Shown: positions 18,385 through 28,162 of the stretch, one piece after another
How positions within the stretch are numbered: the stretch's first letter is position 1
Layout of the letters: every line of letters begins with the position of its first letter
From: Buttiauxella selenatireducens
GTDB lineage: Bacteria; Pseudomonadota; Gammaproteobacteria; Enterobacterales; Enterobacteriaceae
Assembly (NCBI RefSeq): GCF_031432975.1
Contig: NZ_CP133838.1
Coordinates: 62,001-126,000, forward strand
Direction: 5' to 3'
Length of the DNA: 64,000 bases
The notes under the pieces: generated by a model
What the model was told of the DNA's origin: nothing
Databases searched by the model: none
Seen by the model: only the letters and a program-made list of their open reading frames with translations
Translations under genes and position numbers: made by a program

Positions 18385-19803
18385 ATGACGCGCTACCAAC
18401 ATCTCGCCACATTGCTGGCAGAACGCATTGAACAAGGGTTGTACCGCAGTGGTGAACGCCTGCCTTCGGTGCGCAGCCTGAGTAATGAACATGGCGTGAG
18501 TATCAGCACCGTGCAGCAGGCTTATCATCTTCTTGAAGACAAACAGCTGATTTCACCGCAGCCCCGTTCCGGGTATTTCGTCACGCAACGCAAAGCGCAA
18601 CCCCCGGTTCCGCAACTGACGCGTCCGGTACAGCGGCCTGTCGAGGTCACGCAATGGGACGCGGTGCTCGAGCAACTTGTTACCCGTGAAGAGGGCGATA
18701 TTATCGCTTTGGGCAGCGGCGTCCCGGATGTAACACAACCGACCATCAAACCTTTATGGCGCGAATTGAGCCGCATCGCGCAGTATCAACAATCCGAATT
18801 GCTCGGCTATGACAGCATTCACGGTATGCGTTCGCTGCGTGAGCAAATCTCCCGTCTGATGCTGGATAGCGGCTGCGTGGCGACCGCCGACGATATTCTG
18901 ATAACCACTGGTTGCCACGAAGCCCTGTCGATTGCAATTCGCGCAGTGTGTGAAGCGGGTGACATTGTGGCGGTGGAGTCGCCGTCGTTTCATGGCACCA
19001 TGCAGATGCTGCGGGCATTTGGCATTAAAGTTGTTGAAATACCGACAGATTCTGTAACAGGCATCAGCGTGGAAGCATTGGAATTAGCGCTGGAGCAGTG
19101 GCCGATTAAAGCGGTGATTCTGGTGCCAAACTGCAATAACCCTCTGGGGTTTATTATGCCGGATGCACGTAAGAAAGCGGTGCTGACGCTCGCGCAACGT
19201 TTTGATATTGCAATCATTGAGGATGATGTTTACGGCGAACTGGCTTATGAATATCCCCGCCCAATGACGATTAAATCAATGGATGTTGATGGGCGAGTGC
19301 TGCTGTGTAGCTCTTTTTCTAAAACGCTGGCGCCAGGTTTGCGAGTCGGCTGGATTGTGCCGGGCCGCTATCTTGATCGCGCTTTGCACATGAAATACAT
19401 CGTCACTGGCAGTACCTCGACCTTCTCACAACTCGCTGTGGCGGAGTTTATTCGGAACGGTAACTACCATCGCCATCTGCGCCGTATGCGCCAACTTTAC
19501 CAGCGTAATCTCGAAGATTTTACCTGTCATGTTCGACACTATTTCCCGTGCGGTATCTGCGTCAGTCGTCCACAGGGCGGCTTTATGATGTGGGTTGAGC
19601 TGCCGGAAAATATAGATATCGTACCGATTTGCTGTGCGTTGCGCGAAGAACATATCCATATTGCGGCGGGCTCGCTGCTTTCTGCGTCAGGGAAGTATCG
19701 CAACTGTCTGCGCCTGAATTACGCATCGCCGTGTGATGCCGCAACCGAAGCCGCATTGCGTAAAACGGGGGATGCATTAAATAAGGCGCTGGAGAACGCG
19801 TAG
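18385..19803 (+). CDS. yjiR: MocR/GntR-type aminotransferase-like transcriptional regulator YjiR
   Basis: A 472-residue MocR regulator: an N-terminal GntR winged helix (MTRYQHLATLLAERIEQGLYRSGERLPSVRSLSNEHGVSISTVQQAY) joined to a class I aminotransferase fold. The pyridoxal-phosphate lysine is Lys313 in SSFSKTLAPGLRVGW, and NNPLG and DDVYGEL are also present. Such proteins usually bind PLP as an effector rather than catalyse. It is strongly similar to E. coli YjiR as remembered, which sits elsewhere on that chromosome. The ATG follows AAGAGGA. Confidence 0.88.
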   Translation: MTRYQHLATLLAERIEQGLYRSGERLPSVRSLSNEHGVSISTVQQAYHLLEDKQLISPQPRSGYFVTQRKAQPPVPQLTRPVQRPVEVTQWDAVLEQLVTREEGDIIALGSGVPDVTQPTIKPLWRELSRIAQYQQSELLGYDSIHGMRSLREQISRLMLDSGCVATADDILITTGCHEALSIAIRAVCEAGDIVAVESPSFHGTMQMLRAFGIKVVEIPTDSVTGISVEALELALEQWPIKAVILVPNCNNPLGFIMPDARKKAVLTLAQRFDIAIIEDDVYGELAYEYPRPMTIKSMDVDGRVLLCSSFSKTLAPGLRVGWIVPGRYLDRALHMKYIVTGSTSTFSQLAVAEFIRNGNYHRHLRRMRQLYQRNLEDFTCHVRHYFPCGICVSRPQGGFMMWVELPENIDIVPICCALREEHIHIAAGSLLSASGKYRNCLRLNYASPCDAATEAALRKTGDALNKALENA

Positions 19804-19905
19804 ATTTTGCTCTCTTTTATCGCCATTGGGCATGCAGCACTTGCGTTAGTCTGTTGTGTAATTGCGTTTTTCTACCCAGACATTCGTGCCCAATAAAGGA
19901 TAACC

Positions 19906-21522
19906 ATGACCAGCGCTTCACAGTTGCTGATGCGGGAAAAGTTTGAGACTTGCCTGAGTGTTTGCCGCCAGGCGTCATTACAAATTCTGCCACTGCTCAC
20001 CATCACCGCCTCAGAAGGCAAAGATCCTCAATGGTTTTTTCAGCAACTGGAGCAGGCTCGCCTGGCACTCGGCAGTTGGATGGCAGTTGCAAAGCGGTTA
20101 AACCTCAATGACGCAGAGATTTCACAGTTCACTCTGCTGCTGCGCCATTTACAGCAACTGGTGCCGCAATATGAAAGTGGCCAGGAAATCAGCCATAACC
20201 AGCTTATTTCTGCACTGCGCTTTGTCAGTTATCTCGAATTGGTGCGCTTAAGGCAGCCACTGCTGGGTTATTCGACTGAGCTCGATAAGAACAGCGAGGC
20301 AGAACAGCAAAAGGCTGTACGCCAGATGCGGGCGCTGGAGTTAATGCTGAAGGCGATGATTACGAAAAATTATCCCAGTCAGTCGCACCTGGTGAATAAG
20401 CTGAAAAAACAGTTTGGCGCTGACTGTGTGCGCCGTTGGTTAAAGCATGGCGAGCAGGGTGATGTTTTAAGCGGTATGCGATTTGGCGAACTCGCTTTGA
20501 TGGTGGTCGATAAAAAGGAGTTTGCGAACCACTATGCCGAAATATTCCACAGCTCGCCGCAGCTGAATCTATTTATTGATCAACGCAAAACGCTACAAAC
20601 CTTCCTCGACGACGTGCGCGAAATTCGCAATCACCTTATTCAACAACCGCCGCTTACCTCGGTGCAACTCGCATTGTTGGATAGCTATTACCAGGAAAGC
20701 AGTGCGGCTATCCAGCGTGCCTGGGATGAAGGGCGAACGACAGTCAATCCGGCGGCATTCATGGCTGCTGACGACGCTCAAGTGCAGGAATTTATTGAAC
20801 TTGCTCAGAAAAAATATCATCAGGCGGGTCGTGACTCGGATGAAGTGCGTGACACCATTGATCACCCCGACTTGCGTCATACCAAAAAAAAGCAGGACAC
20901 CGGTGAAACGCTACGCATGTTGATGTGGTGCGTGGCGGGTGTGGCGCTGATTAGCGCGGCGATATTGGGTATGAATTTCCTGAGTGGTATCACTCAAAAG
21001 CCCGCGCAGGCAAACAGTGGCCCTGCAAAAGTGACGGTGGTTGATTCACTCCCGTTTAGCCAAAGTGCGCGTGAAAAGCTGGCGAATATTGGCATTACCT
21101 GGGAAGAGGGAAATCTGCGATCAGCCATTGAGCGTGGCGACTCCACGGTGGTGCGTCTGTTTATGCAGGGCGGTATGAACTGGAAAGTGTATTACACCGA
21201 ATCTGCGCTGGCAGGAGATTATCGCGACGCTCTGAATACGTTGCTGCAATACCGTTCGCAAATGGATGAAGAGCGTCCGTGTCGGCGTATGGTCAGAACC
21301 GTCAGCCAGGCGATGAACGACGGGCAAAGTCTCACTTCTCTACGCAAACAATTCCTGCAAACTTTTTGCAGCACACCTGAGATTATTGATCGGCAAAAAG
21401 AAGATTTAGAACGCGCAAAATTACGGCTCCAGGCGCAACAGCAACGCAATTCTGACTCAACTGACACTGACGAAAAACATGCGGTGGAGATTCAGAAAGC
21501 GATTTATGACGCGATGCGGTAA
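19906..21522 (+). CDS. STY4199-family HEPN-domain membrane protein
   Basis: A 538-residue protein. The N-terminal 330 residues are helical and contain VREIRNHLIQ, where Arg238 and His243 give the R-X4-6-H motif of HEPN ribonucleases. One transmembrane segment follows at about 338-360 (MWCVAGVALISAAILGMNFLSG). The C-terminal 170 residues include LRSAIERGDSTVVRLFMQGGM and YTESALAGDYRDALNTLLQYR, which resemble paired ankyrin-like helices, then a Gln-rich coiled tail. I recognise it as the STY4199 type, of unknown function. An RNase or toxin role is inference. It ends at a strong bidirectional terminator. Confidence 0.75.
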   Translation: MTSASQLLMREKFETCLSVCRQASLQILPLLTITASEGKDPQWFFQQLEQARLALGSWMAVAKRLNLNDAEISQFTLLLRHLQQLVPQYESGQEISHNQLISALRFVSYLELVRLRQPLLGYSTELDKNSEAEQQKAVRQMRALELMLKAMITKNYPSQSHLVNKLKKQFGADCVRRWLKHGEQGDVLSGMRFGELALMVVDKKEFANHYAEIFHSSPQLNLFIDQRKTLQTFLDDVREIRNHLIQQPPLTSVQLALLDSYYQESSAAIQRAWDEGRTTVNPAAFMAADDAQVQEFIELAQKKYHQAGRDSDEVRDTIDHPDLRHTKKKQDTGETLRMLMWCVAGVALISAAILGMNFLSGITQKPAQANSGPAKVTVVDSLPFSQSAREKLANIGITWEEGNLRSAIERGDSTVVRLFMQGGMNWKVYYTESALAGDYRDALNTLLQYRSQMDEERPCRRMVRTVSQAMNDGQSLTSLRKQFLQTFCSTPEIIDRQKEDLERAKLRLQAQQQRNSDSTDTDEKHAVEIQKAIYDAMR

Positions 21523-21583
21523 AAAGAGCGATCGCTGCCTGGATTCGCGAAGACGTCTTTTTTATCTTCCAGATTCAGATAGT

Positions 21584-21620
21584 AAAAAAGCCTGGGATCC
21601 GCAGATTTCAGGCTTTTTTT
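21584..21620. terminator. Bidirectional terminator
   Basis: AGCCTG (21589-21594) and CAGGCT (21609-21614) form a stem flanked by five A on the left and eight T on the right. It lies between the HEPN gene and the convergent glycine-zipper gene. Confidence 0.8.
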
Positions 21621-21646
21621 TCTATTCAGAGTGTTGCTTAAAGGGA

Positions 21647-21979
21647 TCAGTGAGTCGCTTCGCCAATCAAGGCACCGCCGCCAGCACCCACAGCCGCGCC
21701 TTTTAACACGTTATTGCCGGTAGCTGCTGCTGCAACGCCACCCACTGCGGCACCAATGGCACCCCCTTTACGAGCGGCTTTACCTGTGTCTCCGCTCTTA
21801 AACATGGCACCGGTGCCACCACCAACGACAGCGCCACCCACGGTGCTTTTCACGCTTTTGCCTGTCGCAGCACCAATTGCCGCTCCGGCAATTGCGCCAC
21901 CTGATGTTTTATCAAGCGCCAATACGTTGCCTGAAAATGCGAAAGATAAGATCAATAAACCGGGAATGTATTTTTTCAC
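21647..21979 (-). CDS. Glycine-zipper periplasmic or outer-membrane protein
   Basis: A 110-residue protein with a signal peptide (MKKYIPGLLILSFAFSGNVLA) followed almost entirely by small-residue repeats such as GGAIAGAAIGAATGKS, GGAVVGGGTGAMF and GGAIGAAVGGVAAAATG. This is a YMGG/Gly-zipper layout, in which GxxxG helices pack in membranes. There is no lipobox Cys. The role is unknown; related proteins affect the envelope. It shares its direction with the next small secreted protein but has its own start region. Confidence 0.75.
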   Translation of the reverse strand: MKKYIPGLLILSFAFSGNVLALDKTSGGAIAGAAIGAATGKSVKSTVGGAVVGGGTGAMFKSGDTGKAARKGGAIGAAVGGVAAAATGNNVLKGAAVGAGGGALIGEATH

Positions 21980-22059
21980 TAAATTGCCCTCCTGGACATA
22001 TAAATACGCAAAAACGTGCGCTCCAATTTTATTCTGCTCAGTTTGGGATACTGCCAGTA

Positions 22060-22314
22060 TTAATATTTAATATCGCGTGCTTTCTGGCGACCATCTTGTT
22101 TAGTTTGGCGTTTATCCTGTCGGCAATCATGATTACTTTTATCATTGCTGACGATGCATTCGCGTTTTTCATGACGTGCAGTATCTCTGGTATCCTGGCG
22201 AGTATCCCGAGCTTCGCGGCGTTGCTGGCCTTGTATCGTCGCATTTGCAGTAGACATTGTGGATACCAGCAACACGCCAGTCAGTATACCAATCAGAGTA
22301 GAGGTCTTGTTCAT
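22060..22314 (-). CDS. Small secreted charged protein with RD-rich repeats
   Basis: An 84-residue protein with signal peptide MNKTSTLIGILTGVLLVSTMSTANA. The mature part is extremely rich in Arg, Asp, Lys and Gln: RREARDTRQDTRDTARHEKR is a loose three-to-four-residue repeat, then RQDKRQTKQDGRQKARDIKY. Two Cys residues could form a disulfide. I do not recognise the family. The ATG at 22314 follows AGGA, and an ERIC element begins only 18 bases upstream of the start, so the leader RNA or promoter must involve that element. Confidence 0.65.
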   Translation of the reverse strand: MNKTSTLIGILTGVLLVSTMSTANATIQGQQRREARDTRQDTRDTARHEKRECIVSNDKSNHDCRQDKRQTKQDGRQKARDIKY

Positions 22315-22332
22315 GAGATAATTCCTGGAATA

Positions 22333-22459
22333 TATTCCCTTCATACTTCAAGTTGCATGTGCGTTGGCTTTCCTCGCTCACCCCAGTCACTTACTTATGT
22401 AAGCTCCTGGGGATTCACTGCGTTGCCGCCTTCCTGAAACTTGAATTATTTAGGGAATA
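22333..22459. repeat. ERIC element (127 bp)
   Basis: The core carries the well-known ERIC words CTCACCCCAGTCACTTACTT and ATGTAAGCTCCTGGGGATTC. The ends TATTCCCT and AGGGAATA form the outer inverted repeat, and the length from end to end is 127 bases, the standard ERIC size. It sits directly upstream of the small secreted charged protein. Confidence 0.95.
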
Positions 22460-22661
22460 AGTGAAAAACATTCTGAATAAATAATAATTCATACAGCACC
22501 AGGCTAAAGAGTATAAGTTCGCAAATTACGTCTAAATGTAACTAAATAATTTGAAATCTATATTTCTTTGCACTTTTATAGACTCTATTGCACATACACA
22601 TAAGAATTAATGAGTTAGCGTTTTGATTATTTGAGCTGTATTTTGCAGCGCGGGTTCGCGC

Positions 22662-22700
22662 AGTAAATAAAAAGGCTGCGGATCTTAAGATCCACAGCCT
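22662..22700 (-). terminator. Terminator after gor
   Basis: On the minus strand AGGCTG-t-GGATCTT pairs with AAGATCC-g-CAGCCT in a near-perfect palindrome, then TTTTTATTT. It lies about 40 bases after the gor stop codon. Confidence 0.8.
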
Positions 22701-22739
22701 GTTGATTTATTTCCCGCCATTGGAGGACGGAGGCGCGGA

Positions 22740-24092
22740 TTAGCGCATAGTAACGAACTCTTCCGAACCGGTCGGGTGAATCGCTACGGTATTGTCGAAG
22801 TCTTTCTTGGTTGCGCCCATTTTCAGTGCTACCGCAAAACCTTGCAGCATTTCATCCATGCCGTAACCAATGCCGTGGATACCGACAATTTTCTCGTCCG
22901 GGCCTGCGCATACCAGCTTCATGCGGCACGGCTGGCGGTGAGAGGTGACTGCGGTATACATCGCGGTGAAGGAGGATTTATACACCTTCACGTTATCGTC
23001 GCCGTACTGCTCACGCGCTTGTGGCTCAGTTAAGCCAACAGTGCCGATTGGCGGATGGCTGAAGACCACGGTTGGGACGTTGTTGAAATCCAGATGCTCG
23101 TCTGGCTTGTTGTTGAACAAGCGCTCAGACAGGCGACGGCCTGCGGCAACGGCAACGGGCGTCAGTTCTACAGCGCCGGTGTTATCGCCTACGGCATAAA
23201 TGCCAGGCACGCTGGTGTTCTGGAATTTATCAACTTCAATGTAGCCTTTGGCGTTGGTTTTCACACCGGTAACCGCCAAATTGAAGCTGTCCGTTGCTGG
23301 TTGGCGGCCAATCGCCCAAATCAGGCAATCTACGGTCTGCGAACGGCCATCTTCCAGGTGCAGCGTCAGGCTACCATCGGCATTCTTCTCAACGGCTTTT
23401 GGCACGGCATGCGTGTGCAGCGTTGGGCCTTCGGTGTTAATGACTTCCAGCAGTGTTTCGACAATCAGCGGATCAAAAGTACGCAGCGGTGCGTGTTGGC
23501 GTACAAACAGATGAGTTTCAGAACCCAGCGCGTTAACCACGCCTGCGATTTCAACGGCGATATAACCCGCGCCGACGACGGCAATGCGTTTTGGCAGAGC
23601 AGGGAGTTCGAAGAAACCGTCGGAATCAATACCGTATTCAGCACCTGGAATTGACGGATGGCTTGGACGGCCGCCGGTCGCAATCAGAATGTGGTCAGCG
23701 GTGATGGTTTCACCGTTAACTTCCACAGTGTGTGCATCGACAAATTTGGCAAAGCCACGAATCACGTCAACGTTGTTTTTGCCCAGAACGTTGTCGTAAG
23801 AGGTGTGGATGCGGTCGATATAGGCGGTACGGCTGGCGATCAGTTTGTCCCAGTCGAATTTATTCACTGTGGTGTCAAAGCCGTAGTCCGGGCCGTACTG
23901 ATGAATAGCCTCTGCGATTTGCGCCGCATGCCACATCACTTTTTTCGGCACACAACCCACGTTTACGCAGGTGCCACCCAGCTCTTTCGCCTCAATGAGT
24001 GCGCATTTCTTCCCATACATTGCCGCACGGTTAATGGAGGCAATACCGCCGCTGCCGCCGCCAATGGCGAGGTAGTCATAATGTTTGGTCAT
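22740..24092 (-). CDS. gor: Glutathione-disulfide reductase
   Basis: A 450-residue flavoprotein that reduces glutathione disulfide with NADPH in the cytoplasm. The FAD-binding GGGSGG follows the N-terminus, the redox pair Cys42/Cys47 is in [13 protein letters not shown], a second Rossmann motif [12 protein letters not shown] precedes the NADPH domain, [13 protein letters not shown] carries the basic residues that select NADPH, and the active-site His lies in IHPTGSEEF near the C-terminus. Length and sequence match E. coli Gor. The start at 24092 gives [15 protein letters not shown]. Confidence 0.98.
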   Translation of the reverse strand: MTKHYDYLAIGGGSGGIASINRAAMYGKKCALIEAKELGGTCVNVGCVPKKVMWHAAQIAEAIHQYGPDYGFDTTVNKFDWDKLIASRTAYIDRIHTSYDNVLGKNNVDVIRGFAKFVDAHTVEVNGETITADHILIATGGRPSHPSIPGAEYGIDSDGFFELPALPKRIAVVGAGYIAVEIAGVVNALGSETHLFVRQHAPLRTFDPLIVETLLEVINTEGPTLHTHAVPKAVEKNADGSLTLHLEDGRSQTVDCLIWAIGRQPATDSFNLAVTGVKTNAKGYIEVDKFQNTSVPGIYAVGDNTGAVELTPVAVAAGRRLSERLFNNKPDEHLDFNNVPTVVFSHPPIGTVGLTEPQAREQYGDDNVKVYKSSFTAMYTAVTSHRQPCRMKLVCAGPDEKIVGIHGIGYGMDEMLQGFAVALKMGATKKDFDNTVAIHPTGSEEFVTMR

Positions 24093-24174
24093 GATGTTTC
24101 CCTAATGAGTCGAAAAATATTCGCGATTGTAGCGCGCCCGGAGTTTGGTTCCACCGATTGCTGCGATAGCTGGT

Positions 24175-25017
24175 TTACTCAGGCACAACCCAGCTTAGCG
24201 TGGTCGAGCCGTTGCCAGAAGGCACCAGCGTTTTATGCAACCACGGCAGTACATTAGCCATTTGCTGCTCAAGTTTCCACGGTGGGTTGATAACAATCAT
24301 GCCAGAGGCGGTCATGCCACGGCGGTCACTGTCCGGGAGAACGGCTAATTCGATTTGCAGGATACGGCGAATGCCGGTTTCTTCCAGCTCGCGCAGCATA
24401 CGTTTGATTTGCTGGCGCATAACAACCGGATACCACAACGCGTAAGTGCCTGTAGCAAAACGCTTATAACCTTCACTGATGCCAGTGACGACGGCCTGGT
24501 AGTCGGTTTTAATCTCATACGGCGGGTCGATAAGAATCAGGCCACGACGGGAAACCGGCGGCAGTTTTGACTTCAACTGAGTGTAGCCGTCAGCACGTTC
24601 AACGCGAGCACGAGCGTCTTTCTGGAATTCAGAACGCAGCAGCGGGAAATCAGACGGGTGCAGCTCGGTGAGTTGCAGGCTGTCTTGTTCACGCAAAAGC
24701 TGGCGTGCAATCAGCGGAGAACCTGGGTAATAACGCAGTTGACCGGTCTGGTTAAAGTGTTTGACCGCACTGATGTACGGCTCAAGTTCAGCCGGCAGAT
24801 CATCGTGTTGCCAGATACGGCCGATACCTTCCAGGTATTCACCAGTACGCTCGGCGTGTTCGCTGCTCAGTTTGTATCGGCCAGCTCCCGCATGCGTGTC
24901 GAGGTAAAGAAAAGGTTTATCTTTTTCTTTCAACGATTCAATGATTAAGGATTGAACGGTATGTTTCAGTACGTCGGCATGGTTGCCGGCGTGAAAGCTG
25001 TGACGATAACTGAGCAT
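24175..25017 (-). CDS. rlmJ: 23S rRNA (adenine2030-N6)-methyltransferase RlmJ
   Basis: A 280-residue S-adenosylmethionine-dependent methyltransferase that modifies A2030 of 23S rRNA. It has YLDTHAGAGRY as the SAM-binding loop and LILIDPPYEIKTDY with the DPPY catalytic motif near residue 164. The ATG at 25017 begins LSYRHSFHAGNHADVLKHT, the standard start; an in-frame ATG eight codons earlier would add residues not in the family. It is divergent from prlC. Confidence 0.96.
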   Translation of the reverse strand: MLSYRHSFHAGNHADVLKHTVQSLIIESLKEKDKPFLYLDTHAGAGRYKLSSEHAERTGEYLEGIGRIWQHDDLPAELEPYISAVKHFNQTGQLRYYPGSPLIARQLLREQDSLQLTELHPSDFPLLRSEFQKDARARVERADGYTQLKSKLPPVSRRGLILIDPPYEIKTDYQAVVTGISEGYKRFATGTYALWYPVVMRQQIKRMLRELEETGIRRILQIELAVLPDSDRRGMTASGMIVINPPWKLEQQMANVLPWLHKTLVPSGNGSTTLSWVVPE

Positions 25018-25082
25018 GGATTGCAGGGTTTCCAAAGACAAAATAATGTACTCAGTATACCGCGTTATGCTCGCCGCCCGGC

Positions 25083-25111
25083 ATTGAAATTAACTACACT
25101 AAGCCTCATGT
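25083..25111 (+). promoter_or_regulatory. Sigma-32 (heat shock) type promoter for prlC
   Basis: ATTGAAA (25083-25089), a 14-base spacer, then CCTCATGT (25104-25111) resembles CTTGAAA-N14-CCCCATNT. It lies 34 bases before the prlC start. prlC is heat-shock controlled in E. coli, which supports the reading. Confidence 0.6.
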
Positions 25112-25144
25112 TAAAAGCTATACCCAAAATCAGGAACCGCGCTT

Positions 25145-27187
25145 ATGACCAATCCATTGTTAACGCCTTTCGATCTGCCGCCGTTTTCCGCTCTCAAACC
25201 TGAACATATTGTCCCCGCAGTGCAGCAAGCACTGGATGATTGCCGTGCGAAAGTCGAAAGCGTGGTCGCACAGGGTGCGCCTTATAACTGGGATAATCTT
25301 TGCCAGCCGCTGGCGGAAGTGGACGATCGCCTGGGGCGTATTTTCTCGCCAGTGAGTCATTTGAATTCCGTACAGAACAGCCCGGAACTGCGTGAAGCTT
25401 ACGAGCAGACGCTGCCGCTGCTGTCTGAATACAGCACGTGGGTAGGTCAACACGAAGGTCTTTATCAGGCGTACCGAAATTTGCGTGATGGCGCGTATTA
25501 CGCGGACCTGAGCGTAGCTGAGAAGAAGGCGGTGGATAACGCACTGCGTGATTTCGAGCTTTCAGGTATCGGTTTGCCGGAAGAAAAACAAAAGCGTTAT
25601 GGCGAAATTGCTGCGCGTTTGTCTGAGTTAGGTTCGACCTACAGCAACAACGTGCTGGATGCGACTCAGGGCTGGACGAAGCTCATCACCGACGATGCCG
25701 AACTTTCTGGGATGCCGGAAAGTGCAATGGCGGCCGCACGTGCTCAAGCCGAAGCGAAAGAGCTGGACGGCTGGTTGTTGACGTTGGATATCCCAAGCTA
25801 TTTGCCGGTCCTCACTTATTGTGACAATCGCGAATTGCGTGAAGAAATGTACCGCGCCTATGCGACTCGCGCCTCCGATCAAGGGCCGAACGCAGGTAAG
25901 TGGGATAACACGCCAGTGATGGAGGAAATCCTCGCGCTGCGTCACGAACTGGCAGAGTTGCTGGGCTTTGGTAACTACGCGGAAAAATCACTCGCCACTA
26001 AAATGGCAGAAAACCCGCAGCAAGTGTTGGAGTTCCTGACCGATCTGGCTAAACGTGCCCGTCCGCAGGGTGAAGCTGAACTGGCACAACTGCGCGAGTT
26101 TACGAAAAAAGAGTTCAATGTTGATGCGCTGGAGCCGTGGGATATCACCTATTACAGCGAAAAACAGAAGCAGCATTTATACAGCATCAGCGACGAGCAA
26201 CTGCGCCCGTACTTCCCGGAAGACCGTGCGGTAAATGGTTTGTTCGAAGTGGTGAAACGCATTTATGGCATCACCGCGAAAGAGCGTAAAGATATCGACG
26301 TCTGGCATTCTGATGTGCGTTTCTTTGAGCTTTATGACGAAAAAGGTGAACTGCGCGGTAGCTTCTATCTCGACCTGTATGCCCGTGAAAACAAACGCGG
26401 CGGGGCGTGGATGGACGACTGCGTGGGTCAGATGCGTAAAGCTGATGGCTCATTGCAAAAGCCGGTCGCTTACCTGACCTGTAACTTTAATCGTCCGGTC
26501 AATGGCAAACCTGCGCTGTTTACCCATGACGAAGTGATCACCCTGTTCCATGAGTTTGGCCACGGTTTGCACCATATGCTGACCAAAGTCGAAACGGCGG
26601 GCGTTTCTGGCATCAACGGTGTGCCGTGGGATGCCGTCGAGCTGCCAAGCCAGTTTATGGAAAACTGGTGCTGGGAGCCGGAAGCGTTGGCGTTTATCTC
26701 TGGCCATTTTGAGACGGGCGAGCCATTGCCAAAAGAGTTGCTGGATAAAATGCTGGCGGCGAAGAACTACCAGGCCGCGCTGTTTATCCTGCGCCAGCTT
26801 GAGTTCGGCCTGTTCGACTTCCGTCTGCACGCTGAATTTAATCCAGAGCAGGGCGCGAAGGTGCTGGAAACTCTGTATGAAATCAAGAAACTGGTTGCTG
26901 TGGTGCCATCGCCGACGTGGGGCCGTTTCCCACATGCGTTCAGCCATATCTTTGCTGGCGGATATGCTGCGGGTTACTACAGCTATCTGTGGGCTGATGT
27001 GCTGGCAGCGGATGCGTTCTCGCGCTTTGAAAATGAAGGTATTTTCAACCGCGAAACCGGGCAGTCTTTCCTCGATAACATTCTGACCCGTGGTGGTTCT
27101 GAAGAGCCAATGGAGTTGTTCAAACGCTTCCGTGGTCGTGAGCCACAGCTGGATGCCATGCTGGCCCATTACGGCATTAAAGGCTGA
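25145..27187 (+). CDS. prlC: Oligopeptidase A
   Basis: A 680-residue cytoplasmic M3-family zinc metallopeptidase that degrades short peptides, including cleaved signal peptides. The zinc motif HEFGH is at residues 469-473, with the third ligand region [14 protein letters not shown] about 30 residues later. Length and sequence match E. coli PrlC/OpdA. It is followed after eight bases by rsmJ, with which it should form an operon, and is preceded by a sigma-32-like promoter. Confidence 0.97.
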   Translation: MTNPLLTPFDLPPFSALKPEHIVPAVQQALDDCRAKVESVVAQGAPYNWDNLCQPLAEVDDRLGRIFSPVSHLNSVQNSPELREAYEQTLPLLSEYSTWVGQHEGLYQAYRNLRDGAYYADLSVAEKKAVDNALRDFELSGIGLPEEKQKRYGEIAARLSELGSTYSNNVLDATQGWTKLITDDAELSGMPESAMAAARAQAEAKELDGWLLTLDIPSYLPVLTYCDNRELREEMYRAYATRASDQGPNAGKWDNTPVMEEILALRHELAELLGFGNYAEKSLATKMAENPQQVLEFLTDLAKRARPQGEAELAQLREFTKKEFNVDALEPWDITYYSEKQKQHLYSISDEQLRPYFPEDRAVNGLFEVVKRIYGITAKERKDIDVWHSDVRFFELYDEKGELRGSFYLDLYARENKRGGAWMDDCVGQMRKADGSLQKPVAYLTCNFNRPVNGKPALFTHDEVITLFHEFGHGLHHMLTKVETAGVSGINGVPWDAVELPSQFMENWCWEPEALAFISGHFETGEPLPKELLDKMLAAKNYQAALFILRQLEFGLFDFRLHAEFNPEQGAKVLETLYEIKKLVAVVPSPTWGRFPHAFSHIFAGGYAAGYYSYLWADVLAADAFSRFENEGIFNRETGQSFLDNILTRGGSEEPMELFKRFRGREPQLDAMLAHYGIKG

Positions 27188-27195
27188 TTTACTCT

Positions 27196-27948
27196 GTGAA
27201 AATCTGCCTGATAACTGAAACAGGCGCCGATTCCGGCGCCTTATCTATTTTGAGTGAACGCTGGGGACTTGAGCACGATGACGAGTCCCTGATGGCGCTG
27301 GTCTTAACACCGGAACACCTTGAGCTGCGTAAACGCGATGAGCCAAAACTGGGTGGCATCTTTGTCGATTTTGTCTCAGGAGCCATGGCGCATCGCCGCA
27401 AGTTTGGCGGTGGGCGCGGCGAAGCAGTAGCAAAAGCGGTGGGTATTAAGAGCGGGTATCTGCCCAATGTGGTGGATGCGACGGCGGGATTGGGACGCGA
27501 TGCGTTTGTGCTGGCCTCTGTGGGGTGCCGGGTGCGAATGTTAGAGCGTAATCCTGTGGTCGCCGCGTTGCTGGATGATGGCTTGCGTCGTGGTTATCAG
27601 GACGCCGAAATCGGCTGCTGGTTGCAGGAGCGTTTGCAACTGATCCACGCCTCGAGCCTGACGGCATTAAGCGATATTACCCCGCGCCCGGAAGTGGTCT
27701 ATCTCGATCCAATGTTCCCGCATAAGCAGAAAAGCGCGCTGGTGAAGAAGGAGATGCGAGTGTTCCAGTCGCTGGTTGGGCCGGACGAAGATGCAGATGG
27801 TTTGCTTGCGCCTGCTCAGAAGCTTGCAACAAAACGCGTAGTGGTGAAGCGTCCGGATTACGCACCGCCACTGGCAGGGGTGGAAACGCATAACGCGGTG
27901 GTGACCAAAGGCCATCGTTTTGATATTTATCCGGGAACGGCTGAATAA
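27196..27948 (+). CDS. rsmJ: 16S rRNA (guanine1516-N2)-methyltransferase RsmJ
   Basis: A 250-residue SAM-dependent methyltransferase that modifies G1516 of 16S rRNA. The SAM loop [18 protein letters not shown] lies near residue 95 and the catalytic [13 protein letters not shown] near 175. It starts with GTG at 27196, eight bases after the prlC stop, and matches E. coli YhiQ. In E. coli a peptide transporter gene (dtpB) lies between rsmJ and uspA; here that gene is absent and a repeat array fills the gap. Confidence 0.95.
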   Translation: MKICLITETGADSGALSILSERWGLEHDDESLMALVLTPEHLELRKRDEPKLGGIFVDFVSGAMAHRRKFGGGRGEAVAKAVGIKSGYLPNVVDATAGLGRDAFVLASVGCRVRMLERNPVVAALLDDGLRRGYQDAEIGCWLQERLQLIHASSLTALSDITPRPEVVYLDPMFPHKQKSALVKKEMRVFQSLVGPDEDADGLLAPAQKLATKRVVVKRPDYAPPLAGVETHNAVVTKGHRFDIYPGTAE

Positions 27949-27953
27949 AACAA

Positions 27954-28142
27954 CCCTCACCCCGACCCTCTCCCAATGGGAGAGGGAGAAAGCCGGTCTG
28001 CACCCTCTCCCTGATGGAGAGGGAGAAACCAGGCAATTCCCTCTCCCTGATGGAGAGGGAGAAACCAGACAATTCCCTCTCCCTGATAGTGAGGGAGAAA
28101 CTGGACAATTCCCTCTCCTGGGGGAGAGGGTTAGGGTGAGGG
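27954..28142. repeat. GGGAGAGGG palindromic repeat, copy 5, tandem 36-bp array
   Basis: The arms CCCTCACCCCGACCCTCTCC and GGAGAGGGTTAGGGTGAGGG bracket five palindromic units. The inner units are close copies of a 36-base segment, CCCTCTCCCTGATGGAGAGG plus a tail of about 16 bases ending CAATT, joined head to tail with no spacers. It fills the space between the convergent rsmJ and uspA. Confidence 0.9.
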
Positions 28143-28162
28143 CGACCTGGTGCGGCTAAACG

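Noticed and set aside
22333-22459. Coding frames within the ERIC element
   Set aside because: The 127-bp element has the standard ERIC ends and core words; frames across it are incidental.
27954-28142. CRISPR array
   Set aside because: The units are joined directly, are themselves palindromic with near-identical tails, and have no unique spacers; no cas genes are nearby.
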